This document shows, piece after piece, positions 50,818-60,538 of a stretch of DNA of 64,000 bases. The stretch comes from an uncultured Verrucomicrobiota bacterium (lineage in GTDB: Bacteria; Verrucomicrobiota; Kiritimatiellia; Kiritimatiellales; Tichowtungiaceae), in contig CAIKWE010000032.1 in the NCBI GenBank assembly GCA_903831085.1, positions 1 through 64,000 on the forward strand. Reading direction: 5' to 3'. The notes under the pieces are model-generated. The model saw only the letters and a list, made by a program, of their open reading frames with translations, was not told the DNA's origin and made no database searches. Each line of letters starts with the position of its first letter. Position 1 is the first letter of the stretch. The position numbers and the translations under genes are program-made.

Positions 50818-51819
50818 TTACTTACCAAAGAACTGTTCGTAAAGGATTTCTTTGATCTGTTCGAGGCCTTCGCCGAGGCCGGCGGAGATCGCGAGCGGTT
50901 TCAGCCGGGTTTTTCGACGGAAAATTTTCAGATTTTCGGCCGCGACCGGCATGTCCATTTTGTTAGCCAGTACGAGAGATGGCCGTTTGGCCAGCTCTGG
51001 ATTGTAGGCTTTCAGTTCGCGGCGCAGGCTGCGGTAGTCTTCGACGGGATCGCGCCCGTCTTCGGCGGCCATGTCGATGATGAAGATTAAAAAGCGTGAA
51101 CGCTCGATGTGCCGCAGGAAGTAGTGGCCAAGACCGATTCCTTCGCTGGCGCCGTCGATGAGGCCCGGGATGTCGGCGATCCGGATCTGGTTAAAGTTTT
51201 CGAAGATGAGGGTGCCGAGGATGGGGTTGACCGTGGTGAAGGGATAGGAGGCGACTTTGGGATGAGCGTCGGTGAGTTCGGTGAGAAGGGTGGACTTGCC
51301 GGCATTGGGATAGCCGACCAGACCGACGTCGGCCATCAGTTTAAGTTCAAGACGGTAGGCTCGTTCTTCGCCGGGTGTTCCGGGTGTGCATTTGGTCGGC
51401 GCCTGACTGACGGAAGATTTGAAGTGAGGGTTGCCGAGCCCGCCGCGTCCGCCCCGCGCAATGATCAACTCCTGTCCGTGTTCGATAATTTCGCCAACGA
51501 ATTCCTCGGTGTCGGGATCAAGGACGACGGTTCCGCAAGGCACAATGAGAATGTTGTCCTCTCCGCAGCGGCCGGTGCAGTCGCTGCCTCTTCCGTGGCC
51601 GCCGGGTTCGGCGTTTTGATGAGGGTGATAGTAAAGCGCGTTCAGTGAATCCAGATTGATATCACCGCGCAGGATGACACTGCCGCCGTGGCCGCCGTCT
51701 CCGCCGTTGGGGCCGCCGAACTGCGCAAACTTTTCGCGGCGGAAAGAGGAAATCCCGTTGCCGCCGTTGCCGGCTTTCACGAAGATTTTCACGCGGTCTC
51801 TGAATATAATGGGTTTCAC
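50818..51819 (-). CDS. obgE: GTPase Obg
   Basis: 333 residues. Essential GTPase of late 50S ribosome assembly. Glycine-rich Obg fold 1-158 (KAGNGGNGISSFRREKF near 16-32; GGRGGLGN near 118), G domain with GYPNAGKST near 166-174, DIPG and NKMD motifs. Lacks the long C-terminal extension seen in some phyla. Follows rpmA and rplU on the same strand, the classical rplU-rpmA-obgE order. Confidence 0.97.
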   Translation of the reverse strand: MKPIIFRDRVKIFVKAGNGGNGISSFRREKFAQFGGPNGGDGGHGGSVILRGDINLDSLNALYYHPHQNAEPGGHGRGSDCTGRCGEDNILIVPCGTVVLDPDTEEFVGEIIEHGQELIIARGGRGGLGNPHFKSSVSQAPTKCTPGTPGEERAYRLELKLMADVGLVGYPNAGKSTLLTELTDAHPKVASYPFTTVNPILGTLIFENFNQIRIADIPGLIDGASEGIGLGHYFLRHIERSRFLIFIIDMAAEDGRDPVEDYRSLRRELKAYNPELAKRPSLVLANKMDMPVAAENLKIFRRKTRLKPLAISAGLGEGLEQIKEILYEQFFGK

Positions 51820-51841
51820 GGCGGATACCTTAAATGAAGCA

Positions 51842-51862
51842 GGCGAGCTCTGAAAGCTCGCC
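51842..51862 (-). other. Hairpin between rpmA and obgE
   Basis: GGCGAGCT and AGCTCGCC form a stem at 51842-51862. Read in the operon direction it has no T run, so it is more likely an attenuator or processing site than a terminator. A palindrome copy is directly adjacent. Confidence 0.45.
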
Positions 51863-51869
51863 TTTGCTT

Positions 51870-51884
51870 TTCCAATGATTGGAA
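51870..51884. repeat. TTCCAA-N3-TTGGAA palindrome, intergenic
   Basis: Exact copy, spacer TGA, between rpmA and obgE and just before the rpmA stop codon. Confidence 0.9.
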
Positions 51885-51889
51885 AACGG

Positions 51890-52144
51890 TTATGCGGTCT
51901 GCATTTCGCGGATGTTGACGCGGCGACCGGCTTTGTCGAACTCGACGATGCCGTGTTTGAGCGCGAAGAGTGTGAAATCGCGGCCCTGACCGACGTTGGA
52001 GCCGGGAACGAATTTGCTGCCGACCTGACGAACGATGATGCTGCCGGCGGTTACGGTTTCTCCAGCGTAGCGTTTAACGCCGCGGCGTTTCGGCTGACTG
52101 TCGCGACCGTTAGTGGATGAACCCTGTCCTTTTTTATGTGCCAT
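51890..52144 (-). CDS. rpmA: 50S ribosomal protein L27
   Basis: 84 residues. [16 protein letters not shown] at the N-terminus, and [17 protein letters not shown] near 26-42, are diagnostic. The N-terminus reaches toward the peptidyl transferase centre. Second gene of rplU-rpmA-obgE; GGAGCAG upstream of the ATG. Confidence 0.98.
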   Translation of the reverse strand: MAHKKGQGSSTNGRDSQPKRRGVKRYAGETVTAGSIIVRQVGSKFVPGSNVGQGRDFTLFALKHGIVEFDKAGRRVNIREMQTA

Positions 52145-52163
52145 GACTCTGCTCCTTCAAAAA

Positions 52164-52484
52164 TTAAGCTTTGATCGATTCAATTTTGATCTTGGTCAGT
52201 TCCTGCCGATGACCGATTTTTTTGCGGTAACCCTGACGGCGTTTCTTTTTGAACGCCACCACTTTGTCGCCGCGATAGTTTTCGACCACGGTGGCGGTCA
52301 CTTTGGCTCCGGCCACAACGGGGGCGCCGATGGTGAGTTCGCTGCCGTTGGAAACGGCCAGAACCTGATCAAATTCAATGACTTTACCGGCTTCCGAGTC
52401 TTCCAGCAGTTCGATGCTGAGAACGGTATCCTTCTCCACGCGGTACTGTTTGCCGCCGGTTTCAATTACTGCATACGCTTCCAT
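52164..52484 (-). CDS. rplU: 50S ribosomal protein L21
   Basis: 106 residues. MEAYAVIETGGKQYRVEKD and the FKKKRRQGYRKKIGHRQ basic stretch (about 78-94) identify L21, which binds 23S rRNA. First gene of the ribosomal operon, with AAAAGGAATTTC before the ATG. Confidence 0.98.
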   Translation of the reverse strand: MEAYAVIETGGKQYRVEKDTVLSIELLEDSEAGKVIEFDQVLAVSNGSELTIGAPVVAGAKVTATVVENYRGDKVVAFKKKRRQGYRKKIGHRQELTKIKIESIKA

Positions 52485-52591
52485 AAGAAATTCCTTTTTG
52501 GGTCAAAGACGGGAAAAAGTAGGCTAGAAGGCGTGGGCTGTCAACTCTTATGGCCATCTTTTCTTCCCGCAGGGCGCTCTCCACCTCGGAG

Positions 52592-52996
52592 TCACGCGTT
52601 CTCTGTGCGCCGTTCGATCCGGTTGACGCGGAGCGGGTAACGGATTTTCAGGTCGCCATCGAGCAGAACTTCCACCCAGTAGGTTCCCTCCGTCGGAAAG
52701 TTGATATTGATGAACAGTTCGATGCTGGTGGCGGCGGCCTCCGGGCAAGGCAGCTGCACCTGAACGTCTTTGCTTTCGGCAAGCACGGTTTTCTGGTCGG
52801 GGTGCAGAATTCGCGAACGTTGCGTAAAGGTTCCTTCGCCGCTGCACCAGCGGGTGACAATGCACATTTTGGCGAAAGCGACCGGCAGGCGCTCGGCATG
52901 GATGGCGTCAAAAAGGCCGATCAGCATGAACTTGCCGTTACGTTCCTGGCGGACGTCGTCGCAAATCAGACTGGACTGGAGATCGGGAAGCATCAT
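52592..52996 (-). CDS. DUF6941 family protein
   Basis: 134 residues. LICDDVRQERNGKFMLIGLFDAI near 10-32 matches the opening of this small conserved family; the rest is a single beta-sandwich-like domain ending with EGTYWVEVLLDG. Function unknown. The start overlaps the acetolactate decarboxylase stop by four bases, and it is the last gene of a three-gene minus-strand operon. Confidence 0.72.
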   Translation of the reverse strand: MMLPDLQSSLICDDVRQERNGKFMLIGLFDAIHAERLPVAFAKMCIVTRWCSGEGTFTQRSRILHPDQKTVLAESKDVQVQLPCPEAAATSIELFININFPTEGTYWVEVLLDGDLKIRYPLRVNRIERRTENA

Positions 52997-53751
52997 TTTT
53001 CCACCTTTTCGAGTTCTTTGGAGCGGTCTTGTGAGAGGTCGAGCGTACTGAACTTCTGTTGCTCGGGCAGAATCATATAGAAACGGTTGCAGGTGTCGAG
53101 CTGGAGTATGCCGCCGGCGGTGGTGAAGTCGAGGATGTGCCCGCCGGTTTTCCGATCCTTGGAAATAAAATGCAGATGCCAGCCCGGCACATTGACACCC
53201 TTGACGAAAGCCGGACAGCGGAAGCCCAGCACAGTTCCAGTCACATTGGTGTATTCAAACACCGCCTGGTGCTGAACCGCTTCAGCCAGCGGCGGATAAG
53301 GTTTTGCCTGTTTCGGCACGGAACGCACTTTCATTGATGGAAAAGTGCCATCGAGCCGCACGGCGAGGAAAAGATTCTGATTGAGCGCAAGTTTATCAGC
53401 AGAGGTCTGGAACGTTTTTTCAGTGAGCGCGCCTTTCAAGCAAGTTGTCATATCGGCCTTAAAATTCACCACGCTGGCAAACGGCGTGGCGGTATCGCCG
53501 GATATCAGGCGAACGGTGCCGTCGGCGCGCGCTTGATAAACATGATGATCGATCATAATCATTTCCCCTTCGAGCGCGTCAAAGGTGCCGATGCCCAGAT
53601 CGCCGTGCGTCAGCAGTTCGCCGACCGTCATCTGTCCGTCATAGGCGCCCGCCAGCAGGGCGTCGATGGTCGAAACCTGTGTCACCGTATTTTTCGGCGC
53701 GGTCGCGCAGCCGGTCAGCAGGAGCAGAATCAGAGCGAGCCATTTTTTCAA
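52993..53751 (-). CDS. budA: Acetolactate decarboxylase, predicted lipoprotein
   Basis: 252 residues. Converts 2-acetolactate to acetoin. Zinc ligands His192, His194 and His205 (GWHLHF; TGGHILDF) and the Glu near 61-63 match the family. The N-terminus MKKWLALILLLLTGCATA is a lipoprotein signal with Cys15, so the enzyme is predicted to be membrane-anchored outside the cytoplasm, unlike most BudA. Couples by ATGA overlap to the aminotransferase upstream and DUF6941 downstream. Confidence 0.93.
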   Translation of the reverse strand: MKKWLALILLLLTGCATAPKNTVTQVSTIDALLAGAYDGQMTVGELLTHGDLGIGTFDALEGEMIMIDHHVYQARADGTVRLISGDTATPFASVVNFKADMTTCLKGALTEKTFQTSADKLALNQNLFLAVRLDGTFPSMKVRSVPKQAKPYPPLAEAVQHQAVFEYTNVTGTVLGFRCPAFVKGVNVPGWHLHFISKDRKTGGHILDFTTAGGILQLDTCNRFYMILPEQQKFSTLDLSQDRSKELEKVEK

Positions 53752-54743
53752 TTGAACACCTCGATCAAGGCTTCGCTTTCAGGGGTCATATCGGTCTTAA
53801 GCAGGGTAAGCAGTTTTTCCGCCACCGGGCCGGGTTTGCCGTTGCCGACCGGAAGTCCTTCCCACTCAATAACCGGTGTGACATCGGTGGTTGTGCCGAA
53901 GATAAAAATCTCTTTGGCCTGCGCCGCCTGTGCCGGGGAGATGTTGCGGTATTCGGCGGCCTTGAGTGTACCGTCGGCCACCAGCGCTCCGGCCAGTTCC
54001 AGAGCGCGGCGCGCGGTGGTGCCGGAAAGTACCTGTTCGGGGGTCGGCATCAGCAGTTCATTGTCCGGTGTCAGGATGCCGATATTTTCCGTGGCGCCTT
54101 CGCCGAGATTGCCGTTTGTGTCCACAGAGATAACGAAATCGAGACCGCGCTGATTCGCCTCAAGCTTCATCAGCACGTTGGACAGATAGTTGCAGGTCTT
54201 GATCGTGGCGAGATGCGGCGGCTTGATCGGCACGGCGCTCAGCGCGACGCGCGCCGGTTTGAGCTTTCCGTTCTCAATGCGCGCCGTATAGCGGTAAACG
54301 ACGATGTAAATCACCGGACCCTTGCAGAGCGCGGGATCAATGCCCATGTTTTCGGTGCCACGCGAAACCAGTACGCGGATCAGACAGTCACGCTTTCCTC
54401 CGGCGCGGATGGTGTCACAGACGATTTCAAGCAGAGCGGCGCGCGGGCAGGGCAGCTTCATGCCGATGCCTTCGCAGGAAACTTCGAGCCGCGCGAGGTG
54501 CGCGTTTGCGTTGTAGAGCTGACCGTTGAGGCATTTGAGCGATTCAAAAACGCCGTCGCCGCGCTGCGGCAGGTGATCGTCCGCCGGAATCATCATCAGC
54601 GCCGGATCGGTCGTGATGCCGCCGGTCAGACCGGAGTACATCGCGTAAAGGGTGTTCGAAAGACCGCCGCGCGCTTCACTGAGCCGCGCGAGCCATTCCG
54701 TATTTTTCAGAGATTGGATTTTTTCAGACATTGGAAAAACCAT
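53748..54743 (-). CDS. Class IV aminotransferase (IlvE/DAAT/ADCL type)
   Basis: 331 residues (ATG 54743; ATG 54731 is an alternative). PLP enzyme. Catalytic Lys lies in LATIKTCNYLSNVL near 181-194; GDGVFESLKC near 62-71 and the PLP-phosphate loop ATENIGILT near 217-225 are typical. Whether it acts on branched-chain amino acids, D-alanine or aminodeoxychorismate cannot be decided. The partner budA makes a link to branched-chain metabolism plausible. First gene of a three-gene operon. Confidence 0.9.
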   Translation of the reverse strand: MVFPMSEKIQSLKNTEWLARLSEARGGLSNTLYAMYSGLTGGITTDPALMMIPADDHLPQRGDGVFESLKCLNGQLYNANAHLARLEVSCEGIGMKLPCPRAALLEIVCDTIRAGGKRDCLIRVLVSRGTENMGIDPALCKGPVIYIVVYRYTARIENGKLKPARVALSAVPIKPPHLATIKTCNYLSNVLMKLEANQRGLDFVISVDTNGNLGEGATENIGILTPDNELLMPTPEQVLSGTTARRALELAGALVADGTLKAAEYRNISPAQAAQAKEIFIFGTTTDVTPVIEWEGLPVGNGKPGPVAEKLLTLLKTDMTPESEALIEVFN

Positions 54744-54790
54744 ACGCTAAAGTTTCCAAGGTATGGAAGTTTATGTTATAAGGAAAAGCC

Positions 54791-55165
54791 ATGAAAGCGG
54801 TTGAAATTGTCTGCACATGCTGCGGCGCGGAGTCGTTTCTGCACCGCGAGCCGGTTTATGAAGGACTGAAAAAAACCGGTGAGGAGCTGAGCTGCTCCGC
54901 CTGCGGATTCGTCTTTAAGTCCGAAGCGGCGATTCCATTCAAGGAACAGACCTCCGCTCCGGAATTTTTCACCGATGCTGACCGGTCGAAAAAGGTGGAG
55001 GTTTTTACCGAGGGCGAAAACAAACGGATCTGCCGCTACTGCGCGGACTATGTGGTGAATCCGTTCATGCAGTTCTGCTCGCGCCACAAAAAAGAAGTGC
55101 AGTCGACGGACAGCTGTCCGCAGTTTTCGCCCGTTTCGGATAAGCCAGCCAAGCCGCTGATTTAG
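54791..55165 (+). CDS. Zinc-ribbon protein of unknown function
   Basis: 124 residues. Cysteine pairs CTCCG (9-12), CSACG (35-38), CRYC (81-84) and a final C..H near 96-99 suggest two zinc-binding knuckles. AAGGAAAAGCC lies before the ATG. Its stop overlaps the convergent prenyl synthase stop by four bases. No family name recognised with confidence. Confidence 0.8.
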   Translation: MKAVEIVCTCCGAESFLHREPVYEGLKKTGEELSCSACGFVFKSEAAIPFKEQTSAPEFFTDADRSKKVEVFTEGENKRICRYCADYVVNPFMQFCSRHKKEVQSTDSCPQFSPVSDKPAKPLI

Positions 55166-56031
55166 GAAGTTCGGCGGACAATGAATCCGGCCAACTGCTC
55201 AAGACGAGCAGGATCCTTCAGACCTTTCAGCGCGGCGACAGCTCTCGATTCCATCTGTTTTGCGTCGGCGACTGTTTTTTCTATTCCGTGAACGGCTGGC
55301 CAGGTCATTTTCCCGCGGGCCTTGTCCGAGCCGATGTCTTTGCCCAGCTTTTCGACAGTCGAGCTTTCGTCGAGCAGGTCGTCGGCCAGCTGGAACGCCA
55401 GTCCGGCGTTTTCGCCGTACCGGGCCAGTTTTTCCAAGGTCTGGCCATCCGCTTCGGCGCAAATGCCGCCCATCACACACGACGTGTGGATCAGCGCGGC
55501 GGTTTTGTTGCGGTGGATATATTCCACCAGATTGACATCGGGCGTCTTGCCCTCGGCATCAATGTCTTCCATCTGTCCGCCGATCACACCGCGGCTACCC
55601 GTCGCGCGGGCAAGCTCCAGCGCGAGGGAACTTCCGATGTTTGGAATATCGGCCAGCACTTCAAAGGCGAGGGTGAGCAACGCATCGCCCGCCAGAATGG
55701 CGGTGGCTTCGTCAAAAGCAATGTGACAAGTGGGGCGTCCTCGCCGCAGGGTATCGTCGTCCATCGCGGGCAGGTCGTCATGAATCAGCGTATAAGTATG
55801 GAGCAGTTCCAGCGCGCAGGCGGCCCGCAGGGCTTGCTCTACCGTGCCGCCGCACGCCTCGCAGGAGGCGATGCAGAGGATCGGGCGCAACCGCTTTCCG
55901 CCGGCGAAGACGCTGTAACGCATGGCTTCGTGAAGCCTGACCGGACGTTCATTCGCCGCCGGGAGCAGAGCTTCGAGAGCCCGATTAACGTCATCCGCCT
56001 GCCGTTTCAGATAGGTTTGAAGATTGTTCAT
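55162..56031 (-). CDS. Polyprenyl diphosphate synthase (FPP/GGPP type)
   Basis: 289 residues. Condenses isoprenyl units to farnesyl or geranylgeranyl diphosphate for quinone and lipid carriers. First Asp-rich motif LIHDDLPAMDDD near 83-94, with two residues between Asp pairs and no large aromatic residue at the chain-limiting site; second motif FQLADDLLDE near 223-232. Resembles IspA. A near-copy palindrome is at 55632-55646. Confidence 0.92.
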   Translation of the reverse strand: MNNLQTYLKRQADDVNRALEALLPAANERPVRLHEAMRYSVFAGGKRLRPILCIASCEACGGTVEQALRAACALELLHTYTLIHDDLPAMDDDTLRRGRPTCHIAFDEATAILAGDALLTLAFEVLADIPNIGSSLALELARATGSRGVIGGQMEDIDAEGKTPDVNLVEYIHRNKTAALIHTSCVMGGICAEADGQTLEKLARYGENAGLAFQLADDLLDESSTVEKLGKDIGSDKARGKMTWPAVHGIEKTVADAKQMESRAVAALKGLKDPARLEQLAGFIVRRTS

Positions 56032-56172
56032 ACGGCGGATGATAGCCCAACGCCTTTATTAGTAAAGTAATAGCAGGGTAGAATGGTTTGACAGCGGAGG
56101 GGGGGCGATTCTACTATCCCCGCTCATTTTGCAGATGGAGATTGTTAACCACCAGAACGGGGGAGCTTCGCT

Positions 56173-57894
56173 ATGAAAGACAGAAAAGAATTTTACAACC
56201 TGCTCACCGAAATCGACGGAAAGCCTTTCGCGGAATATGAACGGCTGCTCGGCGATTTCGACTTTGCCCGTTATGTCATTAAGTGCATGAAAATTGACGC
56301 CGCCCATGACGCCGAAAACCCGGTATTCAACATCCGCATTCCGCAGTCCATCGCCGAACTGCCCGGCCATCTCTATGATTCACCGGTGCGCCGCACCGCG
56401 CTGGAAGATTATCTCACCCGCAACCTTTGCGCCGTCGCCGGACGCATTGCCCGCTTTAACGAGAGCGGCTGGGCTCGTCGAAACATCATTGTCGCCGAAC
56501 CCGGTCAGAAAATTCTGCCGCGCACATCGGTGATCGTCACCAAAGAATATATCGACGCCCGTGTCCGCATCGCATTGCCCTACAAGGTCTATGTGAGCGG
56601 CGAACGCCTCGTCGACGCGGAAATGGCCCGCAAGGTGTTTTTCGAAGATATGCCCGAGATCGTCAGCTCCAGCATTTTCTGCTGTAACCTTGACCTCGCC
56701 GAAGTCGAAGATTTTGTCAACGGCATGGAAGATGCCGACCGCGTCCGCCAGACACTGGCCACTCTTGGGCTCGTCAGCTTCGTCGGTGAAGGCTCGTTGC
56801 TTGAACGCGAACAGGACAGTGACCGGCCCGACTACGATCATATCGCCCCCTTCGAAGTCTCTGAAGCCGCGCAGACTGAAATTGATGTGCCGAATGCCGG
56901 CAAAGTTGTCGGTCTTGGCATTCCTGTCGGCCTCACCGTCATCCTCGGCGATGCGGCTAACGGACGTAAAGATTTCATGTCCGCCATTGCCGCCGGCGTG
57001 TTCAATCATATTCCCGGTGATGGACGCGAAATGGTTGTTACGGTTTCCGACGCCGTGCAGGTTGCCACGGAGCGCGGCCGCAGCGTGCAGGAAGTCAACA
57101 TCACGCCGTTCCTTTCCGAGTCTGAAATCGGCAACCCGGCTTCCTTCAGCACCCGTTCCGCCGACTCTTTCGTTTCTCAGGCCGCCGCCACCATCGAAGC
57201 CCTCGAAGTCGGCGCGCGCGTTCTGATCGTCGACGAAAACAGCTCATCGCCCGCATTCCTCACCACCGATGCACGCGTCGCCGGCCTGCTTGGCTCCACA
57301 CCGCGCGCCTCACTGGCGCAACGCGCCCGTCAGATGGTGGACGAACTGGGTATTTCGATCATCATCGGGGGTGAAAACCTCGTCGCAGAATATATTCCGG
57401 TCGCCGACACCGTCCTGAAAGTCGAAGACTTCCAGGTCACCAACATCACGGAGGAGGCGAAAGCGCTTAATCTGGCTGTTCCGCCGGAAGCACCTGCCGT
57501 CAACCTCGGCCCGATGCTTGGCCGCTCGCGCTGGATTATGCCGAGCAGCATCGACGCCGCCGTCGGAAGCAAAGATGTTGTCATTGAAGCGATTGACCTC
57601 AACGCCATCCAGTTCGGCCGCTCGGTCATCGAACTCGACAGCGTTCCGCAGATTGCCGACGAGAGCCAGACGCTCACTTTGGGTCTGCTTCTCTACTACG
57701 CCAAACTGCGTTACATGCAGGAAGGCTACCCGCTGCGTGAAATGCTCGATATGATCGACCGCGACCTCAGCAGTGAAGGACTCGGCACGATTTCCCGCGA
57801 GCTGCGCGGCGATCTGGCCCGTCCGCGCCGCTACGAACTGGCCGCCGCGCTCAATCGCCTACCCACCTTCCGCGTGTCGCACGCCACCGAGTAA
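56173..57894 (+). CDS. ABC-class ATPase homologue (COG3044) with degenerate P-loop
   Basis: 573 residues. Matches the predicted ABC-class ATPase family: [48 protein letters not shown] and [12 protein letters not shown] (Walker B-like) occur in the right order near 270-360. The expected P-loop near 258-266 reads GDAANGRKD instead of the usual GxxGKST type, so ATP binding is in doubt. Function of the family is unknown. A purine-rich leader CGGGGGAGC precedes the ATG. Followed four bases later by dtd. Confidence 0.8.
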   Translation: MKDRKEFYNLLTEIDGKPFAEYERLLGDFDFARYVIKCMKIDAAHDAENPVFNIRIPQSIAELPGHLYDSPVRRTALEDYLTRNLCAVAGRIARFNESGWARRNIIVAEPGQKILPRTSVIVTKEYIDARVRIALPYKVYVSGERLVDAEMARKVFFEDMPEIVSSSIFCCNLDLAEVEDFVNGMEDADRVRQTLATLGLVSFVGEGSLLEREQDSDRPDYDHIAPFEVSEAAQTEIDVPNAGKVVGLGIPVGLTVILGDAANGRKDFMSAIAAGVFNHIPGDGREMVVTVSDAVQVATERGRSVQEVNITPFLSESEIGNPASFSTRSADSFVSQAAATIEALEVGARVLIVDENSSSPAFLTTDARVAGLLGSTPRASLAQRARQMVDELGISIIIGGENLVAEYIPVADTVLKVEDFQVTNITEEAKALNLAVPPEAPAVNLGPMLGRSRWIMPSSIDAAVGSKDVVIEAIDLNAIQFGRSVIELDSVPQIADESQTLTLGLLLYYAKLRYMQEGYPLREMLDMIDRDLSSEGLGTISRELRGDLARPRRYELAAALNRLPTFRVSHATE

Positions 57895-57898
57895 GCCC

Positions 57899-58351
57899 AT
57901 GCGGCTGGTTGTCCAGCGCGTCAAGGCCGCATCCGTGAAAGTCGATGGAAAAACCGTTGGCGAAATCGGTAGCGGCCTTCTCGTTTTAGTCGGCGTGTCG
58001 CACGCCGACACCGGCGCGGATGTCACCTTCCTCGCGAAGAAAACCGTCAACCTGCGGATTTTTGATGATGCCGACGGCATCATGAACCGCTCTGTTCTCG
58101 ATACCGGCGGCGCCATTCTGGCGGTCAGCCAGTTCACGCTCTACGGCGATTGTAAAAAAGGCAATCGCCCCAGCTACATTGACGCCGCTCCGCCGGAGAA
58201 AGGCTTGAAGCTCTATGAGGAATATGTCAAACAGCTCCGCGAACTCGGCCCGCGCGTTGAGACCGGAATTTTTCAGGCGGAAATGGAAGTCAGCCTCATC
58301 AACGACGGCCCGGTGACGTTGATTTTAGAAAGCACAGGAAGGGAATCATGA
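57899..58351 (+). CDS. dtd: D-aminoacyl-tRNA deacylase
   Basis: 150 residues from ATG 57899. Removes D-amino acids and glycine from mischarged tRNAs. The [17 protein letters not shown] motif (about 79-95) contains the active-site SQxT, and [11 protein letters not shown] near the end carries the Gly-Pro pair. Starts four bases after the ATPase stop and overlaps the alginate-lyase-like gene by four bases (ATGA). Confidence 0.97.
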   Translation: MRLVVQRVKAASVKVDGKTVGEIGSGLLVLVGVSHADTGADVTFLAKKTVNLRIFDDADGIMNRSVLDTGGAILAVSQFTLYGDCKKGNRPSYIDAAPPEKGLKLYEEYVKQLRELGPRVETGIFQAEMEVSLINDGPVTLILESTGRES

Positions 58352-59511
58352 AGAGCAAGACGATGGTAATCAATTTCGATGTACTTCAGCGCATAAAGGA
58401 ACGATATCAGCAGGGTGTTCCGGATACGGTGAATGCGGTCAACCGTCTGATCCGCGAAGCGGATGAACAGCTCACCAAAGGCCCGTTTTCGGTGATGCAG
58501 AAAAAAACCACGCCGCCGAGCGGGGATCATCATGATTTCATGAGTCTGCGCCTGTATTACTGGCCGAATCCGAATACGCCGGACGGGTTGCCCTATATTC
58601 AACGCGACGGCCATCGCAATCTGGATTACAAAAAGTTCGACCGCGTGCCGCTTGGTGACATGTGCGGGGCGGTCAAAGTTCTCGGCTTGGCCTATTTCCT
58701 GACCGGAACCGCGGCCTACGCGGCGCACGCCAGTCGTCTAATCAAGGTCTGGTTTCTTGATGAAGCCACACGGATGAATCCGAACCTCAATTTTTCGAGC
58801 TACGCTCCGGGACTCGAGATTCACAAGGACGGCAACGGAATTATCGGCACGATCAATTTCACGCGTCTGCTGGACGCCGTCGGATTTCTCGACGGGCATC
58901 CGGACTGGACGCCGGATCATAAGCGGCAATTGCAGGCATGGTTCAAAGATTACCGCGACTGGATGCTGACCAGCGACCCCGGTAAAACGGAAGGGGCGAC
59001 GAAGAACAATCATGGGGTTTGGTATGACGTTCAGGTTCTCGTCTACTCCCTTTTCATCGGCGATGATTCGTTCGTGAAACAGTATGCGGAGACGACTGCC
59101 CGTCCGAGGATTGATCTACAGATTGACCCCAGCGGGCAGATGCCGCACGAAACCGCCCGCCCGACCGGACTGCACTACACCGAATACCTGCTGAACGCCT
59201 TCCTTGATCTGGCGACCCTTTCGCGGCACGTGGGGATCGATCTGTTCAATTATCAGACCTCCGATGGACGTGGAATCCGCAAGGCGCTCGACTGGGCGAT
59301 TCCCTATTTCCTCAAGCCGCTGACCTGGCCGTATCAGCAGATCGACGAATTCCAGCCGGGCAAATGCGTGCCGCATCTTTACCGGTTTGCCCGGGCGTAC
59401 TGCGACCCATCATTGATCGCGACAGCCAAACAGCTTCAGGGCTGGGAAAAAATTTCGGCGCATACAATCGTCGCTCATTGCCAGGGAGAAGAGGTCTGTT
59501 CGATAAAATAA
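58348..59511 (+). CDS. Alginate-lyase-family protein without signal peptide
   Basis: 387 residues. Alpha-helical barrel typical of the alginate lyase fold: [19 protein letters not shown] near 65-83, the catalytic [10 protein letters not shown] near 219-228 with Asn/His/Tyr residues, and [19 protein letters not shown] near 271-289. Most relatives are exported, but the N-terminus ([16 protein letters not shown]) has no signal sequence. Substrate is presumably a uronate-rich polysaccharide or oligosaccharide. ATGA overlap with dtd. Confidence 0.82.
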   Translation: MKSKTMVINFDVLQRIKERYQQGVPDTVNAVNRLIREADEQLTKGPFSVMQKKTTPPSGDHHDFMSLRLYYWPNPNTPDGLPYIQRDGHRNLDYKKFDRVPLGDMCGAVKVLGLAYFLTGTAAYAAHASRLIKVWFLDEATRMNPNLNFSSYAPGLEIHKDGNGIIGTINFTRLLDAVGFLDGHPDWTPDHKRQLQAWFKDYRDWMLTSDPGKTEGATKNNHGVWYDVQVLVYSLFIGDDSFVKQYAETTARPRIDLQIDPSGQMPHETARPTGLHYTEYLLNAFLDLATLSRHVGIDLFNYQTSDGRGIRKALDWAIPYFLKPLTWPYQQIDEFQPGKCVPHLYRFARAYCDPSLIATAKQLQGWEKISAHTIVAHCQGEEVCSIK

Positions 59512-59527
59512 AGGATGGGGTTTCCGA

Positions 59528-60466
59528 ATGAACACCGCAAAAGTCCTCACAGCGCTTTACGTCACCTTGATCGCGCAATTCCTCTGTGCGGCGCCGCTCC
59601 CGGCGAACGGGACTCCGTTAGGCGCAGTGACGAATGAAGAACAGACGCTGGAGATCAAGCCTGTCGGGCTGGCGCATGTCGCCCTGTGGACGACGGACAT
59701 TGAGAACTATGTCGCCTTTTATCGGGATTTTCTGGGCTTCCCGGAAAAACAGCGCGGCAACAAGGTTTCCGGCGCCCCGAACGTCTATTATTTGCGGGAT
59801 GGCACACCGGAGTCTCTGGCCAAGGAGAAACAGGGAAGCTTGTTCATGGTTAAACTTAAGATCGGCGATGACGGACAGTCGATTGAACTTTTCCCCGCCA
59901 GAGCCCCGATCATCGACGGAAAGAGCATGTATCATTTCGCCGTCGGCTTCGAGGATCAGGAGCCTGTGCGCCGCGCTCTGCTCGCGATCAACGCCAAGGC
60001 GCCGGCGGAACCGGCCACCAAAGGATTCTTCACTTACGATAAAAACAAAACCTGCACCGAGATCCTGAAGTCGAACCCTCGCGATCCGATGAAAACAAAC
60101 TCCAGCCCGAAGAGCAGTGTATCCGGCCGCCTGCTCTTTGTGGAAATTTCCGGCGAGAACCCGGCGGACATGAAGACATTCTATGTGGACACGTTGAATT
60201 TCCGTGAAGCCGCTCCTGCGGCCGTGCGTCTGGATGTCGGGCCGTATGGAGACTATGTCATACTCAACTCCACGAAAGTACAGACTCCTCGCGTCGGCTA
60301 TGAAGTCCAGAGCCTGGAAGAAGCCCGCGTTTTTCTGGAAAAAAGCCCTTGGCGGACGAACTACAAGAAACCCATTGAAATCGTGACGACGGACGGAAAG
60401 CGGCATATCGTCCTCGAAGATCCCGAAGGTGTCCGCGTCGAGCTTTGGGAGTGCCCGTTAAAATGA
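59528..60466 (+). CDS. Exported VOC (glyoxalase-fold) protein
   Basis: 312 residues. Signal peptide to about residue 21 (IAQFLCAAP). Two VOC modules: GLAHVALWTTDIENYVAFYR near 48-67, and a second from about 199 (RLLFVEISGENPADMKTFY). Metal ligands are only partly kept (His in AHVAL; Glu in VELWE at the end). Function unknown. Downstream of the alginate-lyase-like gene, same strand. Confidence 0.82.
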   Translation: MNTAKVLTALYVTLIAQFLCAAPLPANGTPLGAVTNEEQTLEIKPVGLAHVALWTTDIENYVAFYRDFLGFPEKQRGNKVSGAPNVYYLRDGTPESLAKEKQGSLFMVKLKIGDDGQSIELFPARAPIIDGKSMYHFAVGFEDQEPVRRALLAINAKAPAEPATKGFFTYDKNKTCTEILKSNPRDPMKTNSSPKSSVSGRLLFVEISGENPADMKTFYVDTLNFREAAPAAVRLDVGPYGDYVILNSTKVQTPRVGYEVQSLEEARVFLEKSPWRTNYKKPIEIVTTDGKRHIVLEDPEGVRVELWECPLK

Positions 60467-60475
60467 TGTTTTAGT

Positions 60476-60490
60476 TTCCAAGGATTGGAA
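60476..60490. repeat. TTCCAA-N3-TTGGAA palindrome, intergenic
   Basis: Exact copy, spacer GGA, ten bases after the VOC gene stop; a near copy (one change) at 61421-61435 lies after the next gene in the same relative position. Confidence 0.9.
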
Positions 60491-60538
60491 AAACAAAGCA
60501 GTTCAACCTGAAAGCATTACCCGCTCATGGAGCAAAAG

